64,000 nt of DNA. Source: Pseudomonas pudica (lineage in GTDB: Bacteria; Pseudomonadota; Gammaproteobacteria; Pseudomonadales; Pseudomonadaceae). The notes beneath the pieces are model-generated. The model worked only from the letters and a program-made list of their open reading frames with translations, did not search any database and was not told where the DNA came from. Both the position numbers and the translations under genes were made by a program. Every line of letters begins with the position of its first letter. The first letter of the stretch is position 1. Below are positions 19,675 to 27,901 of this stretch, one piece after another. The stretch lies in assembly GCF_015680405.1 (NCBI RefSeq), contig NZ_JADLJS010000004.1, positions 124,001 to 188,000 on the forward strand. Direction: 5' to 3'.

Positions 19675-19683
19675 TGTGGATAA
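19675..19683. promoter_or_regulatory. DnaA-box 9-mer between hemF and aroE
   Basis: A perfect TGTGGATAA (TTATCCACA on the minus strand) begins four bases after the hemF stop codon and ends 13 bases before the aroE start, inside a probable operon. A promoter role is therefore less likely than titration or chance reuse of the word. Confidence 0.4.
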
Positions 19684-19696
19684 CCAAGGAGCCGTC

Positions 19697-20521
19697 ATGG
19701 ACCAGTACGTCGTTTTTGGTAACCCCATCGGCCACAGCAAGTCGCCGCTGATCCATCGCCTGTTCGCCGAACAGACTGGGCAGGATCTGGAATACGCCAC
19801 CCTGCTGGCGCCGCTGGACGAGTTCAGCGATTGTGCACGCGGTTTCTTCAAGCAAGGCTGCGGCGGCAATGTCACCGTGCCGTTCAAGGAGGAGGCCTTC
19901 CGCCTGTGCGACAGCCTGACCCCGCGTGCCCGGCGCGCTGGCGCGGTGAACACGCTGAGCAAGCTGGCCGATGGCAGCCTGCAGGGCGACAACACCGATG
20001 GCGCTGGCCTGGTGCGAGACCTGACGGTGAATGCCGGGGTCGAGCTGGCGGGCAAACGCATTCTGATCCTGGGTGCTGGTGGCGCGGTGCGTGGCGTGCT
20101 GGAGCCTATCCTGGCGCACAAACCACAGTCGCTGGTGATTGCCAACCGGACTGTGGAGAAGGCCGAGCAGCTGGCGCGTGAGTTCGATGAACTGGGGCCG
20201 GTGGTGGCCAGTGGGTTTGCCTGGTTGCAGGAGCCGGTGGATGTGATCATCAATGCCACTTCGGCGAGCCTGGCCGGTGAGTTGCCGCCGATTGCCGACA
20301 GCCTGGTCGAGGCGGGGCGCACGGTTTGCTACGACATGATGTATGGCAAGGAGCCTACGCCGTTTTGCCAGTGGGCCGAGAAGCTGGGGGCGGCCAAGGT
20401 GCTGGATGGGCTGGGGATGCTGGCTGAGCAGGCGGCTGAGGCGTTCTTTATCTGGCGTGGGGTGCGGCCGGATACGGCGCCAGTGTTGGCTGAGTTGCGC
20501 CGGCAGCTGGCTCGCGGCTGA
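19697..20521 (+). CDS. aroE: Shikimate dehydrogenase (NADP+)
   Basis: The 274-residue enzyme reduces 3-dehydroshikimate to shikimate in aromatic amino acid synthesis. It shows the substrate-binding [12 protein letters not shown] near residue 8, the catalytic Lys in [11 protein letters not shown] near residue 65, and [13 protein letters not shown]. The NADP-binding motif is [14 protein letters not shown], with NRTVEKA downstream. The ATG at 19697 ([10 protein letters not shown]) is preceded by AAGGAG. It is co-directional with hemF and probably co-transcribed. Confidence 0.97.
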   Translation: MDQYVVFGNPIGHSKSPLIHRLFAEQTGQDLEYATLLAPLDEFSDCARGFFKQGCGGNVTVPFKEEAFRLCDSLTPRARRAGAVNTLSKLADGSLQGDNTDGAGLVRDLTVNAGVELAGKRILILGAGGAVRGVLEPILAHKPQSLVIANRTVEKAEQLAREFDELGPVVASGFAWLQEPVDVIINATSASLAGELPPIADSLVEAGRTVCYDMMYGKEPTPFCQWAEKLGAAKVLDGLGMLAEQAAEAFFIWRGVRPDTAPVLAELRRQLARG

Positions 20522-20546
20522 GATTGCCGGGGACCGCTTTGCGGTC

Positions 20547-20630
20547 CATCGCCGGCAAGCCAGCTCCCACAGGGATATCACAAGGCCTGAGGCCGGCGCT
20601 GTCCCTGTGGGAGCTGGCTTGCCGGCGATG
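20547..20630. repeat. Inverted REP pair (GCCGGCAAGCCAGCTCCCACA family)
   Basis: A perfect 29-bp inverted repeat (20547-20575 with 20602-20630) is flanked by outer GC dyads. It lies between the convergent aroE and SulP genes. Confidence 0.87.
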
Positions 20631-20659
20631 GGCTGCAAAGCAGCCCCAATATCTCAGTC

Positions 20660-22225
20660 TCACTCCTCAAACCGGATCGGGCACAACTCCACCCCATCCA
20701 GCTTCTGCAATTCCTCGATCACCTGCGGCCTGGCTCGGTGCAGGGTCAAGCTCCCCCCCGCCCGCCGCAACCGCCGCGCCTCGCGGTGCAACATATCCAC
20801 ACCCGAGTAATCGATGAAGTTCACCTGCCGCGCATCGATCACCACATGCGGCCCCTGGCAGCGCTGCAAGCGCACCTGCAGGTAGTGCGCCGCACCAAAG
20901 AAGATCGATCCACCCACCCGTAGCACATCCGCCTCCCCTTCACGGCTCTGCTGCACCCGTGGCCGTGAGGTGCGTTTCAGATAGAAGAACAGAGACGCCA
21001 GCACCCCGGCATAGATCGCCGTCTGCAATTCCAGCAACAAGGTCGCCGCCGCCGTCAGTGCCATTACCAGAAACTCCGAGCGGCTCACCCGGAACAGCGC
21101 GCGAATCCCCCGGTGGTCCACCAATCCCCAGCAGATCAATAGGATGCTGCCGGCCATGGCCGGAATCGGCAGGTGCGCGATCAGCCCGGCTCCGGCAACG
21201 GCGAACACCGCCACCCACAGCGCCGAGAATACCCCGGCCATGGGCGAGCGTGCGCCGGCGTCGTAGCTCAGCCCGGAGCGGGTGAAGGAGCCGGAAGACA
21301 GGTACCCGGAGAAAAACGCACCGACGATGTTCGACAGGCCCTGTGCGCGTATTTCCTGGTCTGCGTCGATCAACTGCTCCGAACGTGCTGACAACGAGCG
21401 GGCGATCGACAGGCTGGTGACCAGCCCGAGCATGCCCACCGCCACGGCGCTGGGCAGCAGGCGCAGGATCAGTTCCACATCCAGCAAGGGCAGCGGGCTG
21501 AAGGGAGGCAGCTGGCCGGTGAATGCGGGCACACGCGGCACATGGCTAAAGAACCCAGGCAGCAGCCAGGCCAGCAGGCTCACCAAAATCAGGCTTATCA
21601 ACAGGCTGGGCCAGCGTGGGCGCCAGAGCTTGAAGCTTACGCCGATCACCACTGTGGCTAGGCCCAGAATCAAGGAAGGCAGGTCGACCTCGCCAGCATG
21701 GCTGGCCAGGTCCTGCACGGTCTTCAACGCCGTGGCTTGGCTTGGCAGGTCCATGCCCAGCAGGTTGGGCAACTGGCCCAGGGCAATGACGACAGCGGCG
21801 CCCAGGGTGAAGCCGAGCACCACGGAATGGGAGACGAAATTGACCAGTGCGCCGAAGCGCAAAAGCCCCAGCAGCAACTGGAAGATGCCGCCGAGGAAGG
21901 TCAGCAGCAGCACCAAGGTGACATAGTCGGCGCTGCCGGCCACGGCCAGCGGGCTGATGCTGGCGTAGAGCACGATGGAAATGGCAGCGGTCGGGCCGCA
22001 AATCAGGTGCCAGGACGAGCCCCACAGGCAGGCGATCAGTACTGGCACAATGGCGGCGTACAGGCCGTATTCGGCAGGCAGGCCGGCGATCAGGGCGTAG
22101 GCGATGGATTGCGGCAGAGCGAGGATTGCACCGCTCAGGCCTACCAGCAGGTCCTGGCGCAGGCTGCGGCCCGATTGGCGGGGGAGCCATGAGAGGAAGG
22201 GCAGCAGGTGAGTGAGGCGATGCAT
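20660..22225 (-). CDS. SulP-family anion transporter with STAS domain
   Basis: The 521-residue membrane protein has a SulP transporter core: about a dozen hydrophobic segments, beginning LLVGLSGAILALPQSIAYALIAGLPAEYGLYAAIVP and including the SADYVTLVLLLTFLGGIFQLLLG region. A C-terminal STAS domain follows (about residues 420-515, VVIDARQVNFIDYSGVDMLHREAR). SulP proteins exchange or symport sulfate, bicarbonate or related anions. It lies downstream of the betC-choX pair on the same strand, separated by a REP pair, which suggests a role with sulfate or choline-O-sulfate. That is inference. A TTATCCACA lies four bases upstream of its start codon. Confidence 0.9.
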   Translation of the reverse strand: MHRLTHLLPFLSWLPRQSGRSLRQDLLVGLSGAILALPQSIAYALIAGLPAEYGLYAAIVPVLIACLWGSSWHLICGPTAAISIVLYASISPLAVAGSADYVTLVLLLTFLGGIFQLLLGLLRFGALVNFVSHSVVLGFTLGAAVVIALGQLPNLLGMDLPSQATALKTVQDLASHAGEVDLPSLILGLATVVIGVSFKLWRPRWPSLLISLILVSLLAWLLPGFFSHVPRVPAFTGQLPPFSPLPLLDVELILRLLPSAVAVGMLGLVTSLSIARSLSARSEQLIDADQEIRAQGLSNIVGAFFSGYLSSGSFTRSGLSYDAGARSPMAGVFSALWVAVFAVAGAGLIAHLPIPAMAGSILLICWGLVDHRGIRALFRVSRSEFLVMALTAAATLLLELQTAIYAGVLASLFFYLKRTSRPRVQQSREGEADVLRVGGSIFFGAAHYLQVRLQRCQGPHVVIDARQVNFIDYSGVDMLHREARRLRRAGGSLTLHRARPQVIEELQKLDGVELCPIRFEE

Positions 22226-22228
22226 GGG

Positions 22229-22237
22229 TTATCCACA
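22229..22237. promoter_or_regulatory. DnaA-box 9-mer immediately upstream of the SulP gene
   Basis: A perfect TTATCCACA lies between the REP pair and the ATG at 22225. It overlaps where the ribosome-binding site of the minus-strand gene would be, so a transcriptional role is doubtful. Confidence 0.4.
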
Positions 22238-22256
22238 TTCCTTACTGTTTCACCAA

Positions 22257-22349
22257 TCCCTGTGGGAGCGGGCGCGCCCGCGAAGAAGCCGCCGCGGTGG
22301 ATGGCACCGGCTTCGCCGGTGTTCGCGGGCATGCCCGCTCCCACAGGGA
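22257..22349. repeat. Inverted REP pair (TTCGCGGG/CCCGCTCCCACA family)
   Basis: Two 28-base arms (22257-22284 with 22322-22349) match apart from two central bases. Between them is a further dyad CACCGGCTTCGCCGGTG. The pair separates choX from the SulP gene and may act as an mRNA boundary. Confidence 0.85.
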
Positions 22350-22368
22350 TAGAGGTTTGCTTGTGAGG

Positions 22369-23298
22369 TTACAGTTTGGCTTTGACGGCCTCCAGCGCAT
22401 TGCCATCGGCCTTGGTCGTCACCCCGGCCAACCACCCTTCCAGCAACTCGGGGTGCGCCTTAAGCCAAGCCTTGGCCGCATCATCGAAGCTGATCTTCTT
22501 GTCCACAACTTCGGCCATGATGGTGTTTTCCATGTCCAGCGTGAACTTCAGGTTACCCAGCAGCTTGGCCGCATTCGGGCAGGCTTGTGGATAACCCTTG
22601 CGGGTCAGGGTATACACCTCGCCCTTGCTGCCAAACCACTTCTCCCCACCGCTCAGGTAATGCATCTTCAGCTTCACGTTCATCGGGTGCGGGGTCCAGC
22701 CGAGGAAGGTGATGAACTGTTGTTTCTTCACCGCTCGGTCGACCTGCGCCAGCATCGCCTGCTCGCTGGACTCCACCAGCTTCCACTGGCCGAGGTTGAA
22801 TTCATTCTTGTCGATGATTTCCTTCAACGACAGGTTGGCCGGTGCCCCGGAACCGATCCCGTACAGCTTCTTGTCGAACTGGTCGGCGTGTTTCTGCAAG
22901 TCGGCGAAATCCTTCACCCCGGCATTCCACACATAGTCGGGCACCGCCAGGGTGAACTCGGTTCCTTCCAGGTTGCGTGAAAGCTGCTGCACATCGCCAT
23001 TTTCGATGAATTTGTCATGAAAGCCCTGCTGCGCCGGCATCCAGTTGCCGAGGAAGGCATCGACGCGGCCATCCTTGAGGCCACCGTAGATGATTGGCAC
23101 GGCCAGGCTGTCGATTTTCACCCGGTAGCCCAGGCTTTCCAGAAGCAGGCGGGCCAAGGCGTTGGTCGTGGCGATGTCGCTCCAGCCGGGGTCGGCCATC
23201 TTCACGGTGGTGCATTGCGCGTCGCTGTCGGCGGCGTAGGCTGTGGCGGTACCCAGGCTCAGGGCCAGGGCGAACACGGCTGCAGAGAACTTGTGCAT
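22369..23298 (-). CDS. Periplasmic quaternary-amine (choline/betaine type) binding protein
   Basis: The 309-residue protein starts with a Sec signal peptide (MHKFSAAVFALALSLGTATAYA, cleavage after AYA) followed by an OpuAC/ProX-type domain (CTTVKMADPGWSDIATTNAL near residue 27, GLKDGRVDAFLGNWMPAQ near 80). Aromatic residues in GWSD and NWMP match the cation-pi cage of ChoX-like proteins. It is 14 bp downstream of betC on the same strand, so it probably delivers choline-O-sulfate or choline. No ABC permease or ATPase gene lies nearby, so it must share a transporter encoded elsewhere. The ATG at 23298 is chosen by the signal peptide; the upstream open frame lies within betC. Confidence 0.88.
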   Translation of the reverse strand: MHKFSAAVFALALSLGTATAYAADSDAQCTTVKMADPGWSDIATTNALARLLLESLGYRVKIDSLAVPIIYGGLKDGRVDAFLGNWMPAQQGFHDKFIENGDVQQLSRNLEGTEFTLAVPDYVWNAGVKDFADLQKHADQFDKKLYGIGSGAPANLSLKEIIDKNEFNLGQWKLVESSEQAMLAQVDRAVKKQQFITFLGWTPHPMNVKLKMHYLSGGEKWFGSKGEVYTLTRKGYPQACPNAAKLLGNLKFTLDMENTIMAEVVDKKISFDDAAKAWLKAHPELLEGWLAGVTTKADGNALEAVKAKL

Positions 23299-23312
23299 GG
23301 CGGCCTCTCTTC

Positions 23313-24830
23313 TCAATCCAGGGGGGCGGGCTGTGGATAACGTGCCTTGCGCTCGAGGTCGTCGAGATCTATGTGGTTGCGCATGTACTGTTGACTGGCA
23401 TCCACCAGCGGTTGGTGGTCCCAGCTTTTCAGCTTGCCGATGGCCAGCGCCTCGGCCACCAGGCGGCGCCGCCGCTGGCTGGCAAGAACCTGCTGGCGCA
23501 GGCTGGGGATATCCCAACGTTGCTGTGCTTCATCGACAAATGCCTGCAGCAGCGCCTGGTGTTCCGGGCTGCCGGTGAGATTCTCCCGCTCGTGCGGGTC
23601 GCGGCTCAGGTCATAGAGTAGGCATGGGTCGTCTTCGCTGTACACGAACTTGTACGGGCCCCGGCGGATCATCATCAGAGGGCCGACGGTGCCTTCGGCC
23701 ATGTATTCGCCAATCACTTCGTCATGGCCGCCCTGCCCTTGCAGGTGGCCGACCAGTGAGCGGCCATCCAGGTGCAGGTGGTTATCCACAGCCCCGCCAG
23801 CCAGCTCTACCAGGGTTGGCAGCAGGTCGCAGGTAGATACCGAGGCGCTGACCCGGGCTGGCGCGAAGCGCATTGGCGCGTGTACCAGCAACGGCACCCG
23901 TGCCGACATCTCGAACCAGTGCATCTTGTACCAGAGGCCACGCTCGCCAAGCATGTCGCCGTGGTCGCCGGAGAAGACGATCAGGGTGTCGTCGGCCAGG
24001 TTGCATTCCTCCAGGGTCTGCAGCAGCAGGCCGATGTTGTCGTCGATGTAGCTGCAGGCGCCAAAGTAGGCACGGCGGGCGTCACGAATTTTGTCCACAG
24101 GCAGCGGTTTGTTCCACAGGTCGTAGACCTTCAGCAGGCGTTGCGAGTGGGGGTCGAGTTCTGCCTGGCCGAACTCGTTGCGGGGCATGGGGATATCCAT
24201 ACCCTCGTAGCGGTCCCAGTAGCGCCTGGGGATGGTGTACGGGTCGTGCGGGTGGGTCATCGACACGGTCAGGCAGAAGGGTCGGCCATCGTTTTCACGC
24301 ACATGGTCGTACAGGTACTGGCGCGCCTTGAACACCACTTCATCGTCGAAATCCAGCTGGTTGGTGCGCACGCATGGGCCGGCCTGCAGCACCGAGGACA
24401 TGTTGTGATACCAGCTCGGGCGCACGTCCGGTTCATCCCAGTTCACCGCCCAGCCGTAATCGGCCGGGTAGATATCGCTGGTAAGGCGTTCTTCGTAGCC
24501 ATGCAACTGGTCCGGGCCGCAGAAGTGCATCTTGCCCGACAGCGCTGTGCGGTAACCCAGGCGGCGCAGGTAATGGGCGTAGGTCGGCACGTCGGCGGGG
24601 AAGTCGGCGGCGTTGTCGTAGGCGCCGATGCGACTGGGCAACTGGCCGCTGACCAGAGTGAAGCGCGACGGCGCGCACAACGGGCTGTTGCAGTAGGCCG
24701 AGTCGAACACCACCGCCTGTTCGGCAAGGCGGCTAAGGTGCGGCATCTGGATCGGCGAAGAGGCGTAGATCGGCAGCAAGGGCGCGGCCATCTGGTCGGC
24801 CATGATGAACAGGATATTCGGGCGCGTCAT
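23313..24830 (-). CDS. betC: Choline-sulfatase
   Basis: The 505-residue arylsulfatase-superfamily enzyme hydrolyses choline-O-sulfate to choline and sulfate. It starts TRPNILFIMADQMAAPLLP with a metal-binding Asp. The formylglycine signature is intact: Cys52 in CAPSR, followed by TLVSGQLPSRIGAYDN. FSGDHGDMLGERGLWYKMHWFE carries the second metal site, and a choline-sulfatase C-terminal tail follows (about 420-505). The ATG at 24830 is preceded by GGAAG; an ATG 12 bases upstream is the alternative. It is divergent from a LysR gene and followed by the choX-like gene, a known choline-sulfate layout in pseudomonads. Confidence 0.95.
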   Translation of the reverse strand: MTRPNILFIMADQMAAPLLPIYASSPIQMPHLSRLAEQAVVFDSAYCNSPLCAPSRFTLVSGQLPSRIGAYDNAADFPADVPTYAHYLRRLGYRTALSGKMHFCGPDQLHGYEERLTSDIYPADYGWAVNWDEPDVRPSWYHNMSSVLQAGPCVRTNQLDFDDEVVFKARQYLYDHVRENDGRPFCLTVSMTHPHDPYTIPRRYWDRYEGMDIPMPRNEFGQAELDPHSQRLLKVYDLWNKPLPVDKIRDARRAYFGACSYIDDNIGLLLQTLEECNLADDTLIVFSGDHGDMLGERGLWYKMHWFEMSARVPLLVHAPMRFAPARVSASVSTCDLLPTLVELAGGAVDNHLHLDGRSLVGHLQGQGGHDEVIGEYMAEGTVGPLMMIRRGPYKFVYSEDDPCLLYDLSRDPHERENLTGSPEHQALLQAFVDEAQQRWDIPSLRQQVLASQRRRRLVAEALAIGKLKSWDHQPLVDASQQYMRNHIDLDDLERKARYPQPAPLD

Positions 24831-24883
24831 GGTGGCTTCCATCGTTGAGGGTTATGCGAACCGCTTGCCTATCAAGATGCGAC

Positions 24884-24892
24884 TGTGGATAA
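24884..24892. promoter_or_regulatory. DnaA-box 9-mer in the betC/LysR divergent promoter region
   Basis: A perfect TGTGGATAA lies about midway in the 108-bp region between the betC and LysR start codons. It would overlap either divergent promoter. The true LysR operator cannot be picked out with confidence. Confidence 0.4.
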
Positions 24893-24938
24893 CATGGGTA
24901 AAGCCCATGGCGGGCAATGACTGGGATTAGCCACGCTA

Positions 24939-25838
24939 ATGTTTGATCACCTTGCCGAGCTGTCGCTGGATACCTTGCGCGTGTTCGAGGCCGCCGCACG
25001 CTTGCGCGGCTTTACCGCCGCGGCGCTGGAGCTGGGCACCACGCAGCCGGCGGTGAGTCAGCAAGTCAAACGGCTGGAGGCACAGTTGGGCACGCGCCTG
25101 TTCGACCGCATTTATCGGGGTATCGAGCTGACCGAGGCTGGCCAGGTGCTGTTCGAACAGGTGCATCAGGGCCTGCAGGCCATGGAGGACGGCATTGCCC
25201 AGGCCAGTGGGCGCGGCCAGCGCGAAGTGCTACAGGTGGCTACCGACTTCGCCTTTGCAGCGTTCTGGCTGATGCCACGGCTGCAGCGTTTTCACGAGGC
25301 TTATCCACAGGTGGATGTGAGCCTGGTAACCGGTGAGCGCAGCCAGGGCATGTTGCGACCGGACATCGATGTGGCGGTGCTGTTTGGTGACGGGCGTTTT
25401 CACCAGGGCGAGAGCCGCTGGCTGTTCGATGAGGAGGTTTTCCCGGTGTGCAGCCCCCGGTTGATTCACGGCAAAGCCTTGTCAGCCCTGGCTTTGCAAC
25501 GATTGCCCTTGCTCCACTTGAAGGGCGAGCAGGCTAGCCGTTGGTTTGACTGGTCGGGGGTGTTTCGCGGGTTTGGTGTGGCCAGCCCGCCGCCGGCCGG
25601 GCAGTTGCGGTTTGATAACTATACGTTGCTGATCCAGGCGGCGATTGCCGGGCAAGGGGTGGCGATTGGCTGGGGGCATTTGGTAGATGGGTTGGTCGAG
25701 CAGGGGTTGCTGTGCCGGCCGCTGGAGGGGAGTTTGCGTTCGGAGCGCGGGTATTACGTCGTGCTGCCGCCGCGTAAGCGGCGTGGTGCCTTGATCGAGC
25801 GGTTTGTAGATTGGCTGGAGCAAGAGCGTAGCCTTTGA
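24939..25838 (+). CDS. LysR-family regulator of the choline-sulfate genes
   Basis: The 299-residue protein has an N-terminal HTH (LDTLRVFEAAARLRGFTAAALELGTTQPAVSQQVKRLEAQL in substance, residues 6-46) and an effector domain from about residue 92 (VLQVATDFAFAAFWLMPRLQ). It resembles the GcvA/BetI-neighbour LysR regulators found beside betC and is divergent from betC, so it probably activates betC-choX in response to choline-O-sulfate or a product. Synthesis start follows MFDHLAELSL. A TTATCCACA lies inside the gene at 25301. Confidence 0.9.
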   Translation: MFDHLAELSLDTLRVFEAAARLRGFTAAALELGTTQPAVSQQVKRLEAQLGTRLFDRIYRGIELTEAGQVLFEQVHQGLQAMEDGIAQASGRGQREVLQVATDFAFAAFWLMPRLQRFHEAYPQVDVSLVTGERSQGMLRPDIDVAVLFGDGRFHQGESRWLFDEEVFPVCSPRLIHGKALSALALQRLPLLHLKGEQASRWFDWSGVFRGFGVASPPPAGQLRFDNYTLLIQAAIAGQGVAIGWGHLVDGLVEQGLLCRPLEGSLRSERGYYVVLPPRKRRGALIERFVDWLEQERSL

Positions 25839-25860
25839 GATTTTGGAGCCGCTTTGCGGC

Positions 25861-25946
25861 CCATCGCCGGCAAGCCAGCTCCCACAGGGACGGCGCCATT
25901 TTCCAGGCTTGTACAGCACCTGTGGGAGCTGGCTTGCCGGCGATGG
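25861..25946. repeat. Inverted REP pair (GCCGGCAAGCCAGCTCCCACA family)
   Basis: A 28-bp inverted repeat (25861-25888 with 25919-25946) lies between the convergent LysR gene and NAD(P)-binding protein gene. A GCCGCTTTGCGGC dyad precedes it. Confidence 0.85.
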
Positions 25947-25968
25947 GCTGCACAGCAGCCCCGGCAAT

Positions 25969-26586
25969 CTAGACCACGAAGTTCAGATGCTCGCCCCGGT
26001 GCAAATCCAGCTCCAGCATATCCACCATCCCTGCCGCGACCCTGGCCAGGTGCCGCAACGGCTCGGCCAACCCCGGCTCCAGCGTACCTTCAGTGCTGCG
26101 AAAATGCTCCATCCCCAACCCGGCCAGTTCCTGTGGGGCATTGATCAGCGTCCAGTGCAACGCACTGCGCTGTAACCCGTCCACCACCTGGTCCACACAC
26201 TCCCGCTCTGTCTCGCTGTACTTGCCCGGCTCATCCAGCACATCGAAATCGCCCACCAGCAACAGCCGGCGTATAGTCGTACGCTTCAGCCCCGCCACCA
26301 GCGCCTCGCTCATGCGGGCTTGCCCGGGCAAATCGCCCGGTGCCAGTGTCGACAACAAGGCAATTACTGCTGACCCGCCTGCCGCGCCCTGCTCCGCCTG
26401 GTCGGCATCGCCCAGCCCGCCTATCTTGAAATGCAGGCCGGGGCGCGGCGCGTGGCGGTTGAGGTCGTCGACCACGGCGGTGACTTCGTGCTGGCGCGAC
26501 AGCAGCTCTACCATCAGGGCGTTGCCCAGGCTGCTTTCAGGCCCGAACAGGACCAGTTTGAACACTGGGGTTTCGGCGTTTTTCAC
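25969..26586 (-). CDS. NAD(P)-binding Rossmann-fold protein (NmrA/epimerase-like)
   Basis: The 205-residue protein begins with a Rossmann motif, KLVLFGPESSLGNALMVELLSR, in which Gly residues are partly replaced. RRLLLVGDFDVLDEPGKYSE and SALHWTLINAPQEL follow, as in atypical short-chain dehydrogenases of the NmrA or YwnB type. A GTG start at 26586 with GGGAG upstream gives MKNAETPVFKL. An upstream extension has no family sequence. No catalytic YXXXK is seen, so it may be a redox sensor or an isomerase-like enzyme. It is divergent from the DOPA-dioxygenase-like gene across 52 bp. Confidence 0.75.
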   Translation of the reverse strand: MKNAETPVFKLVLFGPESSLGNALMVELLSRQHEVTAVVDDLNRHAPRPGLHFKIGGLGDADQAEQGAAGGSAVIALLSTLAPGDLPGQARMSEALVAGLKRTTIRRLLLVGDFDVLDEPGKYSETERECVDQVVDGLQRSALHWTLINAPQELAGLGMEHFRSTEGTLEPGLAEPLRHLARVAAGMVDMLELDLHRGEHLNFVV

Positions 26587-26638
26587 TGCATCACTCCCTT
26601 TGCAGGTGGTGATGGTTGGACCGCAATCAGGAGTTATC

Positions 26639-26971
26639 GTGCAGAGGATCAAGGGTTACCACGCCCATGTTTACTACGACGCAGCGACCATGGACCAGGC
26701 CCGTGAACTGTGCGAGGAAGCGGCGCGTTTGTTCCCCGTGACCATGGGGCGCATGCACCAGAAACCGGTGGGGCCGCACCCGGACTGGAGCTGCCAGTTG
26801 GCGTTCGGGCCGGAGGTGGTGGGTGTGGTGTTGCCTTGGTTGGCGTTGTATCGGAAGGGGTTGGTGGTTTTCATGCACCCGCTGACCGGGGATGAACTGG
26901 CGGACCACCGTGACCATGCGATCTGGATGGGGGCTGTGCGGCCGCTGGATCTGTCGATGTTTGGGGGCTAG
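26639..26971 (+). CDS. DOPA 4,5-dioxygenase family protein
   Basis: The 110-residue protein has the small DOPA-dioxygenase fold signature: the GYHAHVYYDA start with two His, MGRMHQKPVGPHPDWSCQLAF near residue 38, and HPLTGDELADHRDHAIWMG near the C-terminus. Plant and fungal relatives cleave DOPA in betalain or muscaflavin synthesis; the bacterial role is unknown. A GTG start at 26639 has AGGAG a few bases upstream. The frame extends much further upstream on this strand, but that part is antisense to the neighbouring gene and is not coding. Confidence 0.85.
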   Translation: MQRIKGYHAHVYYDAATMDQARELCEEAARLFPVTMGRMHQKPVGPHPDWSCQLAFGPEVVGVVLPWLALYRKGLVVFMHPLTGDELADHRDHAIWMGAVRPLDLSMFGG

Positions 26972-26994
26972 ATCTTCATAGTCTGTACTGGCCT

Positions 26995-27078
26995 CATCGC
27001 CGGCAAGCCAGCTCCCACAGGGATATCACAGGGCCTGAGGGCGGCGCTGTACCTGTGGGAGCTGGCTTGCCGGCGATG
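26995..27078. repeat. Inverted REP pair (GCCGGCAAGCCAGCTCCCACA family)
   Basis: A perfect 27-bp inverted repeat (26995-27021 with 27052-27078) lies between the convergent DOPA-dioxygenase-like gene and trpA. No classic T-tailed terminator is seen for trpA, so this pair may mark the transcript end. Confidence 0.87.
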
Positions 27079-27091
27079 AAGGCGACGCGGT

Positions 27092-27901
27092 TCAACGGCG
27101 GGCGCTGCGCACTCCTTCAGCCAGTGCCGAGCACAGGCTCAATACATCTTTGACTGCCTGCTCGGCACTATTGGCCTGGGCAATCTTGTCGACCAGCGCC
27201 GAGCCCACCACCACGCCGTCCGATAGTCGGGCAATGGCCGCAGCCTGCTCCGGTGTACGAATGCCAAAACCAACGCTGATCGGCAGATCGGTATGCCGAC
27301 GCAGGCGGGCAATGGCTTGGGTCACGTGCTCGGTGGTCGCCGAGCCGGCGCCGGTCACGCCGGCCACCGACACGTAGTAGACGAACCCGGAGCTGCGCTC
27401 CAGCACGCGCGGAAGGCGCACGTCGTCGGTGGTAGGGGTAGTCAGGCGGATGAAGTCGATACCCGCAGCCTGGGCCGGGGTCGCCAGTTCGGCGTCGTGC
27501 TCGGGTGGCAGGTCGACGATGATCAGGCCATCGACACCCGCTTGCTTGGCTTCGGCCACGAACTTTTCCACGCCAAAGCGGTGGATCGGGTTGTAGTAAC
27601 CCATCAGTACGATCGGTGTGGCCTGGTTATCCACACGGAATTCGCGAACCATCTGCAGGGTCTTGGCCAAGGTCTGGCCAGCTTCCAGGGCACGCAGGGT
27701 GGCCAGCTGGATGGCCACGCCGTCGGCCATCGGGTCGGTGAACGGCATGCCCAGCTCGATCACGTCGGCACCGGCTGCCGGCAGGCCCTTGAGGATCTGC
27801 AGCGAGGCGTCATAGCCCGGGTCGCCCGCGGTGACGAAGGTGACCAGTGCCGAGCGGCCTTCGGCCTTCAGCTCGGCGAAGCGTTGTTCAAGACGGCTCA
27901 T
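27092..27901 (-). CDS. trpA: Tryptophan synthase alpha chain
   Basis: The 269-residue TIM-barrel enzyme cleaves indole-3-glycerol phosphate to indole and glyceraldehyde-3-phosphate. The catalytic Glu is in [16 protein letters not shown] near residue 50 and the catalytic Asp is in [12 protein letters not shown] near residue 130. The phosphate loop [13 protein letters not shown] is intact. The start [19 protein letters not shown] at 27901 overlaps the trpB stop by four bases, so the two are translationally coupled. The product partners with TrpB in the alpha2beta2 channelling complex. Confidence 0.97.
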   Translation of the reverse strand: MSRLEQRFAELKAEGRSALVTFVTAGDPGYDASLQILKGLPAAGADVIELGMPFTDPMADGVAIQLATLRALEAGQTLAKTLQMVREFRVDNQATPIVLMGYYNPIHRFGVEKFVAEAKQAGVDGLIIVDLPPEHDAELATPAQAAGIDFIRLTTPTTDDVRLPRVLERSSGFVYYVSVAGVTGAGSATTEHVTQAIARLRRHTDLPISVGFGIRTPEQAAAIARLSDGVVVGSALVDKIAQANSAEQAVKDVLSLCSALAEGVRSARR

